A DNA stretch of 64,000 bases from positions 1 to 64,000 of the forward strand of contig JAAEAF010004267.1 of NCBI GenBank assembly GCA_011037195.1, in the 5' to 3' direction. Below are positions 11,314 through 25,600 of the stretch, piece by piece. The translations under genes and the position numbers were made by a program. Position 1 is the stretch's first letter. Every line of letters starts with the position of its first letter. The notes beneath the pieces are model-generated. The model worked only from the letters and a program-made list of their open reading frames with translations, was not told the origin of the DNA and did not search any database. The DNA comes from Triatoma infestans. Taxonomy: Eukaryota; Arthropoda; Insecta; Hemiptera; Reduviidae.

Positions 11314-12373
11314 TATATTTGAGAAATCATATAGTAACTACTATTTGCTGAATTATAATGTTAGGAATGGAATGAATTTTGTTTTTTATTTCAATTTTTT
11401 CGAGTAATGTCGATTGAGAAAATTTAATTTGTCTTTAATTATTCAACACCCATCTTGATAAACAAAATAATTTATTTTATTATATATTTTTATTCTTTAA
11501 AAAATTATATTATTGAATAAAAAAACAAAAAAGATAATTTCTTACCGTTAAACGTTTAACGAATACAATACAAATTATTTTTTTTGTAATAAAGCCTATA
11601 AAATCCACACAATTACAATCAATGCTGCCCGGCGAGCTGCTTAAAATGACACTACTTGGGTCAGGCAGACGAAGCTTGTCGGAAATAACCGAATTTTTTA
11701 ACACCGCGAAATTGGGCCAGCCTCAACATCAAGCAACGCTTGATGAAATAATTCTTTTTTTAAAAAACTGATTGATTAATGGTTTTTTTAAAATAATAAT
11801 TATGCAAAGATTGTTATGTTATTATAATTTTTTATCATAAATTTAAAAATTAATTTTTGTAGTTATTTTCTCGGGGTGCTGTAGTGTTGCAGTGCTTATG
11901 CATCAGCCGCCACCGACTACATCGTTATTGTTAAAATTTCTTTGAAACTTGCAAAGTTTATTAAGTTTTAATTGGGCTTGCCATTAGTAAAGTGGTGAGG
12001 ATTATACTTGTTTACCTAAATTTGATTTGTAAGGCAGCGCCTTGTTTTTCAATCAACAAAGCTAATAGCAGCAATTTAAATATAAACCTAAGTCATGGTT
12101 CCCGCCAGAACTTCCCTAAAATAATTTAAAAAAATAATATTTAAAGAGCACTTTGAATTCTGTTTGAACTAATTTATATTTTGAATCCAAAAAGTTGACA
12201 TTATTTTTGAATGTAAAGCACTAAGCCTTTCACACTAGTTGATTTCTAAATAAGAAGCTGATTTGGCGTCAATGCAATGAAGTCATCTAACTATCAAACC
12301 TAATTTATCATATTACAATTCGATTTTCATATTGAATATATACCAAGGCAACAGCATTTTGGATAAAAAAAAA

Positions 12374-13192
12374 ATCTGTGTGAAACACTCACACAACTTT
12401 CTCTTACTCCAGTACTCAAAATTATAATTGACAAATTTTATAGTTAGTGTACCAAATTTAATGCAATTCGTCGAAAAGTGAAAACACTGTCCAGTAAAAC
12501 TGTCCGGTTTACTAATTTCCTTGAAACTCGGAATTTGGGTCATATATTAATTTCTAGTTATTTCAATTTGGATGACAGAATTGTATAATCAACTGTGATA
12601 GCATTTTAAAGAAAAACATAACCCCCCTCCCCCAAAAGTCCCCTTAAATGAATTTATCAGGGGAAAAGTTTCAAATAAAAGTTGTAGCTCTTTATATGTA
12701 TAGTTAACAACCTGGTTTAAAGAAAATCGTTGGAGCCATTTTCGAGAAAATACCAGAAAACTGAAAATTATATTTCAGTAAAAACGCACTTCCGGTTATC
12801 TATTTTTTTTCAAACTCGGAATTTCAACAACATATTTAATTCTAATTAACATTATTTAGATGACAGAATTGTCTAATATACTGAAACAGCAGTTAAGATG
12901 AAAACCTAACCCCACCCCTCCCCCAGAAGTGCCCTTAAATGAATTTTCCTGGAGAAATGTTTCAAATAAAAGTTGTAGCTCTTTGTATGTGTAGTTGATA
13001 TACCAAGTTTAAAGAAAATCTTCGGAGCCATTTTTGAGAAAATTGCAAAAACGTAAAAAAAACAACTAGTAAAGTGGTACTTCCGGTTGAGGAATATTGA
13101 CACATAACGCACCGTCAGATCCCATGGTGATACCTAAACGTAATATCAAGTTTGAACTTTCTACGATTTTTCGTTTTTGAGCTATGCTGTTC

Positions 13193-13246
<54 letters not shown>

Positions 13247-13370
13247 CATTTGCTAAAACCCACTTTTTTGGACTCAGGGGACCTCAAAACGGATATTTCC
13301 GGTGAAAACTCGATATCGAAAATTTGACACGATTACAATACTTCCTCTTACTAGGAGTAAGAGAAAGTAA
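12374..13370 (-). repeat. Roughly 1-kb noncoding repeat family, minus-strand copy in the unit 1 tail
   Basis: Reverse-oriented copy with clear inverted ends: AACTTTCTCTTACTCC at 12,395-12,410 and GGAGTAAGAGAAAGTAA at 13,354-13,370. An (AC)n run of about 22 repeats lies at 13,199-13,243. It falls in the part of the unit deleted from unit 2. Confidence 0.85.
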
Positions 13371-14229
13371 TAATGATAAATCAAGAAACATAAACGAAAA
13401 GGATGAAGAAATGCAGAATACTTATTTATTGACAAGGCAAAATAATTATAATAAAATATAATATTTTGAATAGAATTTCAATAAAGTATAATTCTCCGAG
13501 GTTGTGATGAACACTATCCGCTATACTGACAAACCTTTCGATGATGACTCGTATCTAATTCTTCGTTTTTTATTACAATTTTAAACAAATTCGTCTACTT
13601 TTCCTTGTTACTTTATTTTATTTGTTTAATTTAGAAAAACTTCTTTCTGTAGAAGCAATTGTAACCGGCAGATTCAAATAATTTCTTAATGTGGTTACCA
13701 CATTTGGAAATGTATCAATTAAATTATTATTATAACTAAAATTCAATAAATCCTGACGTAATTTTAATCTAAAAAGCATTGTAAGGATTCTAATACCTGT
13801 GATAAAGACTGATTATCGATATCATATATTAATTTTACATGCAAATCTTTGTAGTGTTTTAGGATTTCACCTTCATCCCATTACGACAATTTACTTATTT
13901 GCGATATAAATTTAAATATTATTTAGTTGAAATCCGTTCGCTAATCGTTCGTTGTAAAATTTTTAGCCATCGAGGGAGATCGCGTACCGTCAATGATGGC
14001 TACTATTTAAAAATATAAGCGAATGAAACTTAGAGAATGTTTCAAATTTTATTTTGGTTTTTGTTTCATAACGAGCGGACAGTCATTCTATCATTGTATA
14101 CCACTGTATACAATCAACCTGTGTGATGTATGATAGAAACATTCACGTCCTTACCAACAAACAAACCAACAAGTGTAACAAACAGAAACATTGCGTTCAA
14201 GTGCTCTACATGAAATTGGTGAATTTGTT

Positions 14230-14259
14230 CTGACGATGGATGAAAATCCAAAACCGGTC
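14230..14259 (+). ncRNA. Hammerhead-like motif, unit 1
   Basis: Duplicate of 480-509, with the same AAAA lesion. Confidence 0.4.
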
Positions 14260-14480
14260 AGGAATAAAAGGAGCATGCATGGATAAAAACCAGATAGAAA
14301 CATTCAACTTGATGAAACAAGTTAACTCTCTATCGAATTGATAACCTTACTCTGATGATGAATGCTACATAGATGTTACCCAACATAGCGGACTCAACAA
14401 CATATTCAACAGTTCTGAATAATCCTTTGAAATAGCTTGTTGTTTTTTGTATTTTTTGGTTGCATTTTGTACTGTAGTTT

Positions 14481-15015
14481 AATTGGGTTGAGAATAATTG
14501 AACCAGATTTACAGCCAGCTCTTTCCTTTATTATTCTATTTGCGATTTACATTCGTCAAATGTCGTTTTTGCTTGATTGGGTTGAGAATAATTGAACCAG
14601 ATTTACAGCCAGCTTATTCTTTTATTATTCTATTTGCGATTTACATTCGTCAAATGTCGTTTTTGCTTGATTGGGTTGAGAATAATTGAACCAGATTTAC
14701 AGCCAGCTTTTTCTTTTATTATTCTATTTGCGATTTGCATTCGTCAAATGTCGTTTTTGCTTTTAATTGGGTTGAGAATAATTGAACCAGATTTACAGCC
14801 AGCTTATTCTTTTATTATTCTATTTGCGATTTACATTCGTCAAATGTCGTTTTTGCTTGATTGGGTTGAGAATAATTGAACCAGATTTACAGCCAGCTTT
14901 TTCTTTATTATTCTATTTGCGATTTACATTCGTCAAATGTCGTTTTTGCTTTTAATTGGGTTGAGAATAATTGAACCAGATTTACAGCCAGCTTTTTCTT
15001 TTATTATTCTATTTG
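14481..15015. repeat. 94-95 bp minisatellite, about six repeats (unit 1)
   Basis: Repeats start near 14,481, 14,577, 14,670, 14,764, 14,859 and 14,953. The four extra repeats relative to unit 0 account for the 378-bp offset shift between units. Reading frames across it are artefacts of the repeat. Confidence 0.9.
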
Positions 15016-15066
15016 ACGAATGTAAATCGCAAATAGAATAATAAAAGAAAAAGCTGGCTGTAAATC
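14979..15066. repeat. Perfect 37-bp inverted repeat (hairpin), unit 1
   Basis: Same structure and sequence as at 851-938, terminating the expanded minisatellite. Confidence 0.9.
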
Positions 15067-15320
15067 TAGTTCTGAATAATATTAAGATCAGTATAATGGA
15101 TGATTGGATTTGCAATACTGAAAAATTAATGAGTTTTTCACCAAGAGAGAAAAACTTCATTTTGTGGACAACTAGTGATTTCTGTTGTGAAAGAAAGGAA
15201 AAAAATAGATGCCCAGCCTAAACGAATTTTGTGGAACGTTTGCACGTTAATCTATTCCGACATTAGGAAAATAATAAAGTTAATTTTCTTTGCGAAAAAG
15301 TTTACTTATATTTTACATTA

Positions 15321-15693
15321 GATAGATAGATTCTAACGGGGGAATTGGCTCTTCAGCCTACGCCACCGCGACACCCCAAGGATCTATTGTGGCACCCCCC
15401 GAGTTGGAGACCCTCCCGCTATCCTGTCCTTAACCGACTATGGAATTGGGGGGGGGCTCCCAGGTGGTCAGTCAGAGCACCCTCTCGAGTCCTGCTTGCC
15501 TTAAAAGACTTAATAGGTCCGAGAGAGGGCCCTGGATGAGGCTTCTTGGCACCAGCTTCTCTTTACCAAAGAGGCGGTACCTTAGCCAGACCAGCCCCTC
15601 GCACTGACATACCACATGCAGTGCCGTCTCCTCTTCCTCCTGACAAAACCTACATAGGCTATCCGTTGCCAGGGCCATGCGGTGCATGTGCTT
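15321..15693 (-). mobile_element. R1-like LINE 3' end, truncated at the unit 1/2 junction
   Basis: Same fragment as 1,193-1,565, with the zinc-binding C-terminal segment at 15,472-15,687. It is cut at the same base and fused to the same mariner-like remnant. Confidence 0.8.
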
Positions 15694-15697
15694 ATGT

Positions 15698-16087
15698 GAT
15701 ATTTTTTCTGTAACCGGACCGTACGCTAGCCTTAAAGAATTTATAAGAAAATACTATTGAAAAGTGGTTTTTAACAGTCGAAGCGCTGTAGAGTTGAGTT
15801 TAATGTCCCTGAAAAACCTTATAATTAATTCAATTAAAATAATACTTCTGTTTCTTATAGGAAATTTAATGCTCTTTCCAAAAATGTAATTGAATATGAT
15901 TTATGTTAAAAACTTTTTGAGATATAATCAATTTTATGAGAAAAAGTAGAAAATTGAAAATTTTCCAAAATGAAGAATAACTTTTAAAGGCGAACGAATC
16001 GGACCATGGTTTATTAGAAATTTTTTGTTCCAAATGAAGTGACAAACCATATGCCGAAATATTGCCAGAGGTTGCTGTTACACCCTG
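15698..16087. mobile_element. Mariner-like terminal fragment upstream of exon 1 (unit 2)
   Basis: Duplicate of the fragment at 1,570-1,960, about 415 bases before the complete P450 start codon, so it may lie within or next to the promoter. Confidence 0.7.
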
Positions 16088-16503
16088 TATAATAGTCAGT
16101 CAACAACACATGACAAAGAATGCCAATACAATATTATTGGGGCCTAATATTCTATTAAGAAAATGGTATCTCTGTCTTCACATTAAAGGTAATAATGTTA
16201 AAAATCGAGTCTTTTAGTTTTTCCTTTTACAACAGTAAATTGCTTTAATGTTTTCATGGTTAATAAAAGAATTAGATAAACAAAAATAAATAGAGTATAG
16301 TTACATTCTTATCTTTATTCGTACATAATAAGCCAGCGGTGGGGTATAAGGAAGTATTTAGAGTTACCAAATTCACATTCATATATAAACAATGCGCATA
16401 TATATGCTAATTCTCTTGAGGTCTTGGTTTAAGACCTCCATTTAGGGTTACTTCTTTTTTCCTCAATTGAAGAAATTACTATTGTAAGCAATTAAAACGA
16501 ACA

Positions 16504-16697
16504 ATGGTTTTAGCAGCAATATTTGCGATATTATTGCTTATTGCAGCACTTTGGTTCTATTACTGGATTACTAAAGACTACATGTACTGGAAGAAGCAAG
16601 GAATTCCCTTTATAAAACCAGAATTTCCATTTGGTAATATTTCTGATATGGTAATGATGAGAAAAACTGCTGGAGAAGTGTATCGTGATATATACAG
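16504..16697 (+). CDS. P450 exon 1
   Basis: Encodes residues 1-64 and part of 65: the N-terminal membrane anchor, then the proline-containing hinge KKQGIPFIKPEFPFGN. The donor GTAATT follows ...TACAG. Upstream TATA-like strings (TATAAG, TATATAAAC) occur within 170 bases, but no promoter can be assigned. Confidence 0.9.
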
Positions 16698-19600
16698 GTA
16701 ATTTTATTACTAGTTCTTTATAATATTTATTGTAAAAATAAATTTAAGTAGGTTTTTGGAAATTTAACTATATAAATTTGTAACCAGTAGATGATAAATA
16801 AATCTTTAAATGACATATTATATAATAACTCCAGAAATAAATTTGTTCGGTTCGCGGCGCCTTTGAGGCTTAAATTTCATTCTGTCTCTTTATATGTCTA
16901 TTTTTTATTACCCTGTTTATTGGTCTTTTCACTTTAATCCCCGGTTATTTTCCAAACTATTATTTTCTGTTTCTTCTTTCATCTTCCGCCGCGTTCTCAC
17001 GCTTCCCCGCATTTTTCCCTCTCTTTCTATCTTGGTGGTGGGATTGCCGGCACTTTCATCTTCGGACTTTGCGCGTTATTTCCGTTTCCCACACCATTCA
17101 ACCTTCTTTATTTCTCTAAAATTTATTCACTTGCCTTCTTCTGCTGGTTGCGATAACTTGTTTTCTTCTCTTCTGTGCGTTCACGTCTGTACCGACTTCT
17201 CGTAGTGCTTGTTGCCCTCGCCTTATACGCGCCTATTCACCCGGATAGTTCATTCTTTTATTCGTCAGTGAATAATAAGAAGCACTTCTCGCGCCATCTC
17301 CTTCAAGAGGATACACCGTTCGCACCTTGGCGGAAACACAATCGTCTGCCAGTTCAACAGCAGCGTCACCCGCTTCCACGGAGCACTCCAACCCCCTTCC
17401 TTTCACCTGATATCCTTTCTTCCGCCAGACACACACATACGCCACCTCTTCCTTTCTCAGTCCGCCTTTCGTCTCATCAACCCTTCTCTTCTACTCATCA
17501 CTCACCGTCACCAAAGGGTAAGTCTCGTTTTCATTGTTTAACATTATTATCAATTTTTGCCACTACTCGCCATTTCGCCTTGGATGTCTGCCGCGCAGAC
17601 AAAATTATTTGTTTGAAATGAGTAATGTTATCAGGTGTAGCCAATAGATGGCACGACCTGCCCTAAGGGCAAGCCGTAGGATCAGCTGGCAGTGTTGCAC
17701 TAGTGAGTGATAGGAGGGTAGACTGACCGTTTGATCTGTGTTGTCGTTACGTTTATTTGTCGTTCTATTAAGAGAATTTTAAGTTCGAAGTGCAAATATG
17801 TATAAAGTGTTACTACTATAAAGAACATTTATCTACTTATCTTTACTTTTCTGTCATCTATCTCTTAAAAGACTTACGTTCTAATTTGCATGTATAAATT
17901 TATTATTCTTATTATTATTATCAACTTAATATTTGCTTATTAGTATTAACCTGCTACCCAACATTCATTTTCTGTGCCTTTTTCTTATTTCCTTGCCTAT
18001 TTCTTTTATAATTTGTGTTATTCAATAAAAGCAAAATATATTTCTATTTGGAGTAATTATTTAGCCCAGGGAAATTTTGGGTTACAAATTACAATTATTT
18101 TACTTTTAATATATTGGAACAAGACCCTTTCCCTTTAAAGTTACAGACTATTACTTCCCAGCAGAAAGAAAGTTTTACATTAAAAGGGTGCAGGCTAATT
18201 AGAGCTACATGCAATCAAATTCATCGTGTACGCAGATTTGATTGGTAGATACCTTGGATTTTAATTTTATGTGGAGAATTTCTGAACTTCAACCATAAAC
18301 TAGACAACCTTCATGGTCAAGAAGGAATACTGCCTCTGTAATTTCTGTGTAAAGAAAGTGATACCTTTCATTTTGTAGTGTTGTTTGTTCTAAAATCGGC
18401 TTCATGCTGTCCTTCAATGTTTGAGGAAAAATATTTGATTTCTACATTCTTTTGAATGGAATGAAATGGTTTCACCCTAATGAATTGACTACGGCTTGGA
18501 TATATAAAAAATTAATTACTAATGAATTCAGCTGTTAATGAATCTCTATTATAAAATTTTATATCCATTTCGGGATTTATTTCCTTTTCTATAATATTTT
18601 ATTTTTATTTTTTAATTTATTTTTTGAATTAGCATTAGGACAAAATATTATATTTCTTATTTTATAAGTGGCCATTATATTTTACTTTTATTTTGTATGA
18701 ATTAAATTAGTCCAAACGTTAATTTGTTTGACGGAACTGTTAATTACTTTTTAATTTATTATTTTAATTTTTTTCTTTCCTTCATTTTGTTTTTACTTAT
18801 ATTTTATTTTAGCTTTTATTATATTATTTTTATATCTTTTTTTTTTCGCAAAACAGTGAAACATTTTCTACTCTTCTAGTATTGTTAGGAATTATCGATA
18901 ATAATCTATATAATGATCGATAATAATACCGGCTGACGGTTGTCCTTGACCAATTTTTAAATGTACTCTAGGGTCTATTTTGTACTGTAATTTCTTACTT
19001 TCTTTAACTCCTAGTAAGTTTCAAATTTCAAAAATTGTAATCGTGTCAAATTTTCGATATCGAGATATCACCGGAAATATCCGTTTTGAAGTCCCCTGAG
19101 TCGAAAAAAGTGTTTTTAGCACATGGTCTGTGTGTGTGTGTGTATGTGAACAGCAGAGCTCAAAAACGAAAAACCGTAGAAAGTTCAAACTTGATATTCC
19201 GTTTAGGTATCACTATGGGATCTGACAGTACGTTATCTGTCAAAATTTCTCAACCGGAAGTACCACTTTACCAGATGGTTTTTTTATTACTTCTTTGCAT
19301 TTTTCTCAAAAATGGCTCCGACAATTTTCTTTAAACTTTGTACATTAACTAAACATACAAAGAGCTACAACTGTTATTTGAAATATTTCTCTGGGAAAAT
19401 TCATTTAAGAGCAGTTATGGGGAAGCGGTGGGGTTAGATTTTCATCTAAGGTGCTATTTCAGTTTATCAGAAAATTCTATTATCTAAATAATGTTAATTA
19501 GAACTGAATATGTTGTTGAAATTCCGAGTTTCAAAAAAAAAAAACGGAAAACCGGAAGTGCGTTTACTTTACTACTTTATTGAATGATTTTTTCACTTTA

Positions 19601-22600
19601 ACCCAATTTTTTCTCAAAAATGTTTTCGATGATTTTTCTTGAAACTTCTTGAAACTAAACATACAAAGATCTACAACTTTTATTTATAACATTTCTCTGG
19701 GAAAATTCATTTAAGGGCACTTTTGTGGGAGGGGTGGGGTTATGTTTTTCTCTAAAGTGCTATCATAGTTGATTATACAATTCTATCATCCAAACAAAAT
19801 TAATTAGAATAAATAGATGGCCAAAATTCCGAGTTTCAAGAAAATTAGTAAACCGGAAGTGCGTTTTTACTGAACAGTTTTCGGACGAATTTCATTAAAT
19901 TTGGTGCACAAACTATAAAATTTGTCAATTATAATTTTGAGAACTGGAGTAAGAGAAAGTTGTGTGAGTATTTCACACCAGATTTTTTTTTTTAAATATG
20001 CTCTCGAGTCTATTTTGTACTGTAATTTTTTTTATAATCAATTATTATATATAAATATTAATTTTTGTCATTTTTATACAGAAAATTTACTGGACTACCA
20101 GCTGCAGGATTTTTCAAGTTAAGGGAACCAGTATTAATACTACGTGATCCAGAATTAATTAGAACAGTATTGGTAAAAGAATTTAATAAATACCCTGATA
20201 ATGATTTTGAAATTAGCAGCGAAGTAGATCCATTACTGGCTATAAATCCTTTTGCTGCAAAGAACCCTGAGTATGATTTTTTTTTTTTTCTTCTTTCGTT
20301 ATCATGATTTTAAATTTAGCCACTCTACCTTTGGTTTAATAATTAAAATTATTTCGTGACAAATCCATTTTGCCGCTTATATGATGATATCTAGTGAAAG
20401 CTGACTGTAAATAGTTGACGGTAAACATTGTTTAAAGCTTGGACATATAGTAATAATATTGTAATGAAATACACAGTTGCATGTTGTTGCTGATACAAGC
20501 AGCTGCTCGCTAAATTAAATTAGAGCTTTGTCTAGTTCATAAAACAGGAAATGAAAATCGTATATAACGCGGCTTTTTTCGAGCTTAAATCACTCTTAAA
20601 TCAACTATCAATAGTCATGAATTTAACAATTAAAGAGTCTACAACAAAGTAGTGTCAAGAAATCATGAAACAGTGTTCAAGCAGGATTCAAAAGGTATAT
20701 TATAATCGTAGAGTCCACATCGTAACTATCAAATTGTTATAATCTATAATGGAGTTGATGATGAGAGAAATTAGATTTGATTAATTAAACGAGATATGAA
20801 GACACTGTTATAATATAGCTTACACAAACTGCACTGGACTTGTAATGATTTTTATAGAATAAAAGGAGGGAGTGTGACATAAAAGGTAGAGAAATGACAC
20901 GATGCGATGTATGTGGTTGAATCTGATAGCTATATGTCCAGATCTCTCACTGGCTTATATACAGGTTCTCCCCACTCTAGCCTGCTTAAGTCAGAGAGTA
21001 CTAAAGAGGGCCTGCTTTCTCTCTCTTAATTCTCTCGTCTGTTTGCTCTCTCTTGCTATTACAAACCGATTATTTCCCAGAAGTAATCAACTATTTACAC
21101 TCAGCTTTCTGATTTGAAGAGTCCTTTTTCAGGCTTGAGAATGATCTGCAAGTTAGCCTAGCCTAGCTGATCGACTATTAGAACAAGCAAGACAATACTA
21201 ATTAGCTACACGCTTCCAGCATAGGCCACCCTAAACCTCTCCTATTTTCTTTCTCTTTGCGAAATATCGTAAAATATAATATTCAGAATACAGCGTCAAT
21301 AGAAGACCAATTATGGTGTCATTGTAAACCGCCAAACTATTACAACATTAATAATTTTTTTTATAACATATTTGTTGATGTCTAGATGGAAAAATATACG
21401 TGCCATTCAATTACCATCACAGACATTGAGCAAAATTAAGAGAATGGTACCGGAAATTGTTAACTGTTGTAATAAAATGATAGCTTACATTAAAGAAAAT
21501 CAATGTAAAGCACATGAGGTAAATAATAAAACTAATAAACATAATATTACAAAATAACTTATTTTTTTTAATTTTTATTTTCATTAAAAGTAATAATTAA
21601 ATAAAAACTTTTTGTTTTATAGGCAAAAACTATGTCAGCATGTTATACAGGTGATACGGTGGCTACTTGCGCTTTTGGATTGAAATCTAATTCATTTTCA
21701 AATAGTGAACCAGGTTTTGCCGCCATCACCAAAGGTGAAGTATTCGGCTCAAATTATTGGGACAATTTTTCAATACTTTGTGCGATTTCAGCACCTACAA
21801 TTGGCAAATTGTTTAAATTAAGGTAAAATGAAAGAAAACATATATTTAATCCGTTTTTTTTTTTTTGCATTAGCTTTCGCTATTCAGCCAGCATAACACA
21901 TTGTGTAAGTTTTTAAAATATGCAGAATATGAAATTAATTAGGGTTAAATAAGCAAAGAAGTACTAACAATAGAAATAAAAAGAAAAAAAAACAAATTAT
22001 TAACAAATAATCAACTCGATGAAAAGCTACGGACCTTATACTACAATATATATATATATATTTTTTTAAGTCTGATTATAGATGGCTAAAAATTCGATTA
22101 AAAGCCTATATACATATATACTTTCGGAGAAGATAATGCTCTCATAGTTAAATGGTGCTGTCAAATAATTATATAGTTCTTTGAATAAATGTTCTCTTTG
22201 CACGTGGTATTTCCGGCAAACCATCGCAACATGTTCAAAGTCTTCAGTTATGTGACAATCCGTGCATAACGGATTAGTTCTTTGGCCTAACTTGAATAAA
22301 TATGCTCTACAAACCGCGTGTCCTGACCGAAGCCTACAGATTGTTGCGGCGAAACGCTTTTTCAGTGCAAGCCCTCTTCTAAACCAAGGCACTTTTTTAA
22401 TCCTACCTACTGCGACCTTATAAAACCTCCCCATGGTGGATTCCAGGTATTCTCACAGTTACACAAATACACAATAAATGTAAGTTGATTTTTCTCATTG
22501 TGAGTCTTATAATATCACACTGTTTATAAAGACATACAGAAGATAAACAACCGTCCGAAACCGGTCGATGAGTATAATTTGTAGCAGCTTATTACGGAAA

Positions 22601-25600
22601 AATATCCGATATATTAATTTATAAACCTAAGTTCAAGATTAAGAAACTTGCAGGACTCATCTTGAAATTTATATTGTATTCTTTTATTTTTTCAGAGTTA
22701 TACATAAAGAAGTTGAAGATTATTTTATTAAAGTTATAAATTCTGCGTCTGATTATCGCATTAAAAATTGTATTAGAAAAAATGATTTTTTACAGCAATT
22801 AATTGATACTAATGAGAAATCAAAAATTGGAAAACCAGGTAGAAAATGGAAATTATGATTTTCTAAATATAAATTTTGGAAAATATTTTTGTAAAATTTA
22901 AAGCAGTTTTATTTCCAAAAAAAAAACTTGAATTTGTTTAATAAATTTTATGACTTTTTTCTTTCAGTGTACAATCAAATAGAAATGGCTGGTCATTGTA
23001 TGACATTCTACTTGGATGGTTATGAAACTTCATCGATATTATTAAGTTTCGCTCTTTATGAATTAGCATGTCATCCGCAAATACAAAATGAAGTTCGACA
23101 AGAGATAATATCATTATCAAAAGATATTAATGATTTTGATACTGATGCAATTAATTCCCTTACCAAATTGGATAATTTTATTTCAGGTAATAAAAGAATT
23201 TTATTGTTTAATTGTGGAAATTCTGGTGTGCAGCAGATTCATCTACGTCTTTCTGCAATTACTAAATTCAGGGGCAGTCCGTGCTATGGCATTGTCGCTA
23301 GGTTTGTCACATCAGACGGTGCACAGGTATCTTCGACGGGATGGTAGATATCTGTATCACGTGCAGCAAGTACAGTATTTGCTAGAACGAACAGCCCAGC
23401 TGCTACAACAAACAGCCGAGTCTCGTCGTTTCCCCCAAAACATTTTGTGGACCGATGAGGCGACGTTTACTCGAAATGGTTCTTTAAACACCCGCAACAT
23501 GCACTATTGGAGTGACGAGAATCCCCGTGCTACGAGAACGTCGTCAGAACGATCAGTTTCCTCGGTAGTTTATTCTCATAGAACCGGTTTCCCCTAATCT
23601 TTAATACGCTGCTTATATGGTTTCCTGTTAGGCCATCGGCTAGCATACTCAGCTGCAGCTTCCGCGCTGCCGTTACAAAACCCACAAATAAAAACCATAT
23701 CTCGCTATTCTATGACAAAGAACTCTGGCATTTTGAATGTATGACCAGCTAAATCACGACTAAATGTTTCTGTTTATTAGAATTAGACGGATTTCTATCG
23801 TGAGATTACAATTCCAAAGTTCATTACAGGGTTATTAATTAATCTTGGGATATTTTTGTAACAGCTCTCAATTTTCATTTTGTGTTTTTTTTACATTTAT
23901 TTCGCATTTTCTTTAAGAAAACAATAAAGAAACCCCATGATATTATTATCGCTGGAAAGCTGGTGAAATGTAGATATTTTTTCTGTAACCGGACCGTACG
24001 CTAGCCTTAAAGAAATTTATAAGAAACTACTATTAAAAAGTGGTTTTTAACAGTCGAAGCGCTGTAGAGTTGAGTTTAATGTCTCTGAAAAACCTTATAA
24101 TTAATTCAATTAAAATAAAACTTCTGTTTCTTATAGGAAATTTAATGCTCTTTCCAAAGATGTAATTGAATATGATTTAAGTTAAAAATTTTTTGAGATA
24201 TAATCAATTTTATGAGAAAAAGTAGGAAAATTGAAAATTTTCCAAAATGAAGAATAACTTTTGAAGGCGAACGAATCGGACCATGGTTTATTAGAAATTT
24301 TTTATTCCAAATAAAGTGAAAAACCATATGCCGAAGTATTGCCAGAGGTTGCTGTTAGACCCTGTATATTTGAGAAATCATATAGTAACTACTATTTGCT
24401 GAATTATAATGTTAGGAATGGAATGAATTTTGTTTTTTATGTCAATTTTTTCGAGTAATGTCGATTGAGAAAATTTAATTTGTTTTTAATTATTCAACAC
24501 CCATCTTGATAAACAAAATAATATTTATTTTATTATATATTTTTATTCTTTAAAAAATCATATTATTGAATAAAAAAACAAAAAAGATAATTTCTTACGG
24601 TTAAACGTTTAACGAATACAATACAAATTATTTTTTTTGTAATACAGCCTATAAAATCGCACACAATTACAATCAATGCTGCCCGGCGAGCTGCTTAGAT
24701 TGGGTTGAGAATAATTGAACCAGATTTACAGCCAGCTTTTTCTTTATTATTCTATTTGCGATTTACATTCGTCAAATGTCGTTTTTGCTTTTAATTGGGT
24801 TGAGAATAATTGAACCAGATTTACAGCCAGCTTTTTCTTTTATTATTCTATTTGACGAATGTAAATCGCAAATAGAATAATAAAAGAAAAAGCTGGCTGT
24901 AAATCTAGTTCTGAATAATATTAAGATCAGTATAATGGATGATTGGATTTGCAATACTGAAAAATTAATGAGTTTTTCTCCAAGAGAGAAAAACTTCATT
25001 TTGTGGACAACTAGTGATTTCTGTTGTGAAAGAAAGGAAAAAAATAGATGCCCAGCCTAAACGAATTTTGTGGAACGTTTGCACGTTAATCTATTCCGAC
25101 ATTAGGAAAATAATAAAGTTAATTTTCTTTGCGAAAAAGTTTACTTATATTTTACATTAGATAGATAGATAGATTCTAACGGGGGAATTGGCTCTTCAGC
25201 CTACGCCACCGCGACTCCCCAGGGATCTATTGTGGCACCCCCCGAGTTGGAGACCCTCCCCCTATCCTGTCCTTAACCGGACTGTGGAATTGGGGGGGGG
25301 CTCCCAGGTGGTCAGTCAGAGCACCTGCCATCAGAGCACCCTCTCGAGTCCTGCTTGCCTTAAAAGACTTAATAGGTCCGAGAGAGGGCCCTGGCTGAGG
25401 CTTGTTGGCACCAGCTTCTCTTTACCAAAGAGGCGGTACCTTAGCCAGACCAGCCCCTCGCACTGACACACCACATGCAGTGCCGTCTCCTCTTCCTCCT
25501 GACAAAACCTACATAGGCTATCCGTTGCCAGGCCCATGCGGTGCATGTGCTTATTTATCTACAATGGCCAGTGAGAACGCCAACTGCTATCCTTATGGCC

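Larger units (their letters stand above)
1566..15693 (+). repeat. Tandem unit 1 of the P450 array (about 14.1 kb)
   Basis: This unit carries P450 exons 1-6 and a long downstream tail, and it matches unit 2 at roughly 99% by eye over shared parts. Against unit 2 it has about 850 extra bases at 7,721-8,577, a different structure of the mariner-like insertion after exon 6, and about 3.2 kb (11,641-14,856) absent from unit 2. It ends at the LINE/mariner junction at 15,693/15,694, identical to that at 1,565/1,566. The identical junction supports a genuine head-to-tail duplication, though an assembly artefact cannot be excluded. Confidence 0.85.
15694..25553 (+). repeat. Tandem unit 2 (last unit) of the P450 array
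   Basis: This is the last array unit. It carries exons 1-6 and leads, without the abnormal junction, into the intact rest of the intron-6 LINE and exons 7-8. Near 24,696 the sequence jumps from the equivalent of 11,640 to the penultimate minisatellite repeat (equivalent of about 14,857). The bases GCTT at both points suggest a microhomology-type deletion of about 3.2 kb. Confidence 0.85.

Noticed and set aside
13066..13287. Open frames with VCVCVCV runs (also 4,958-5,206, 55,348-55,740, 47,196-47,438)
   Set aside because: They are translations of the 1-kb noncoding repeat and its (GT)n tract; the same frame recurs in other copies with different lengths and stops.
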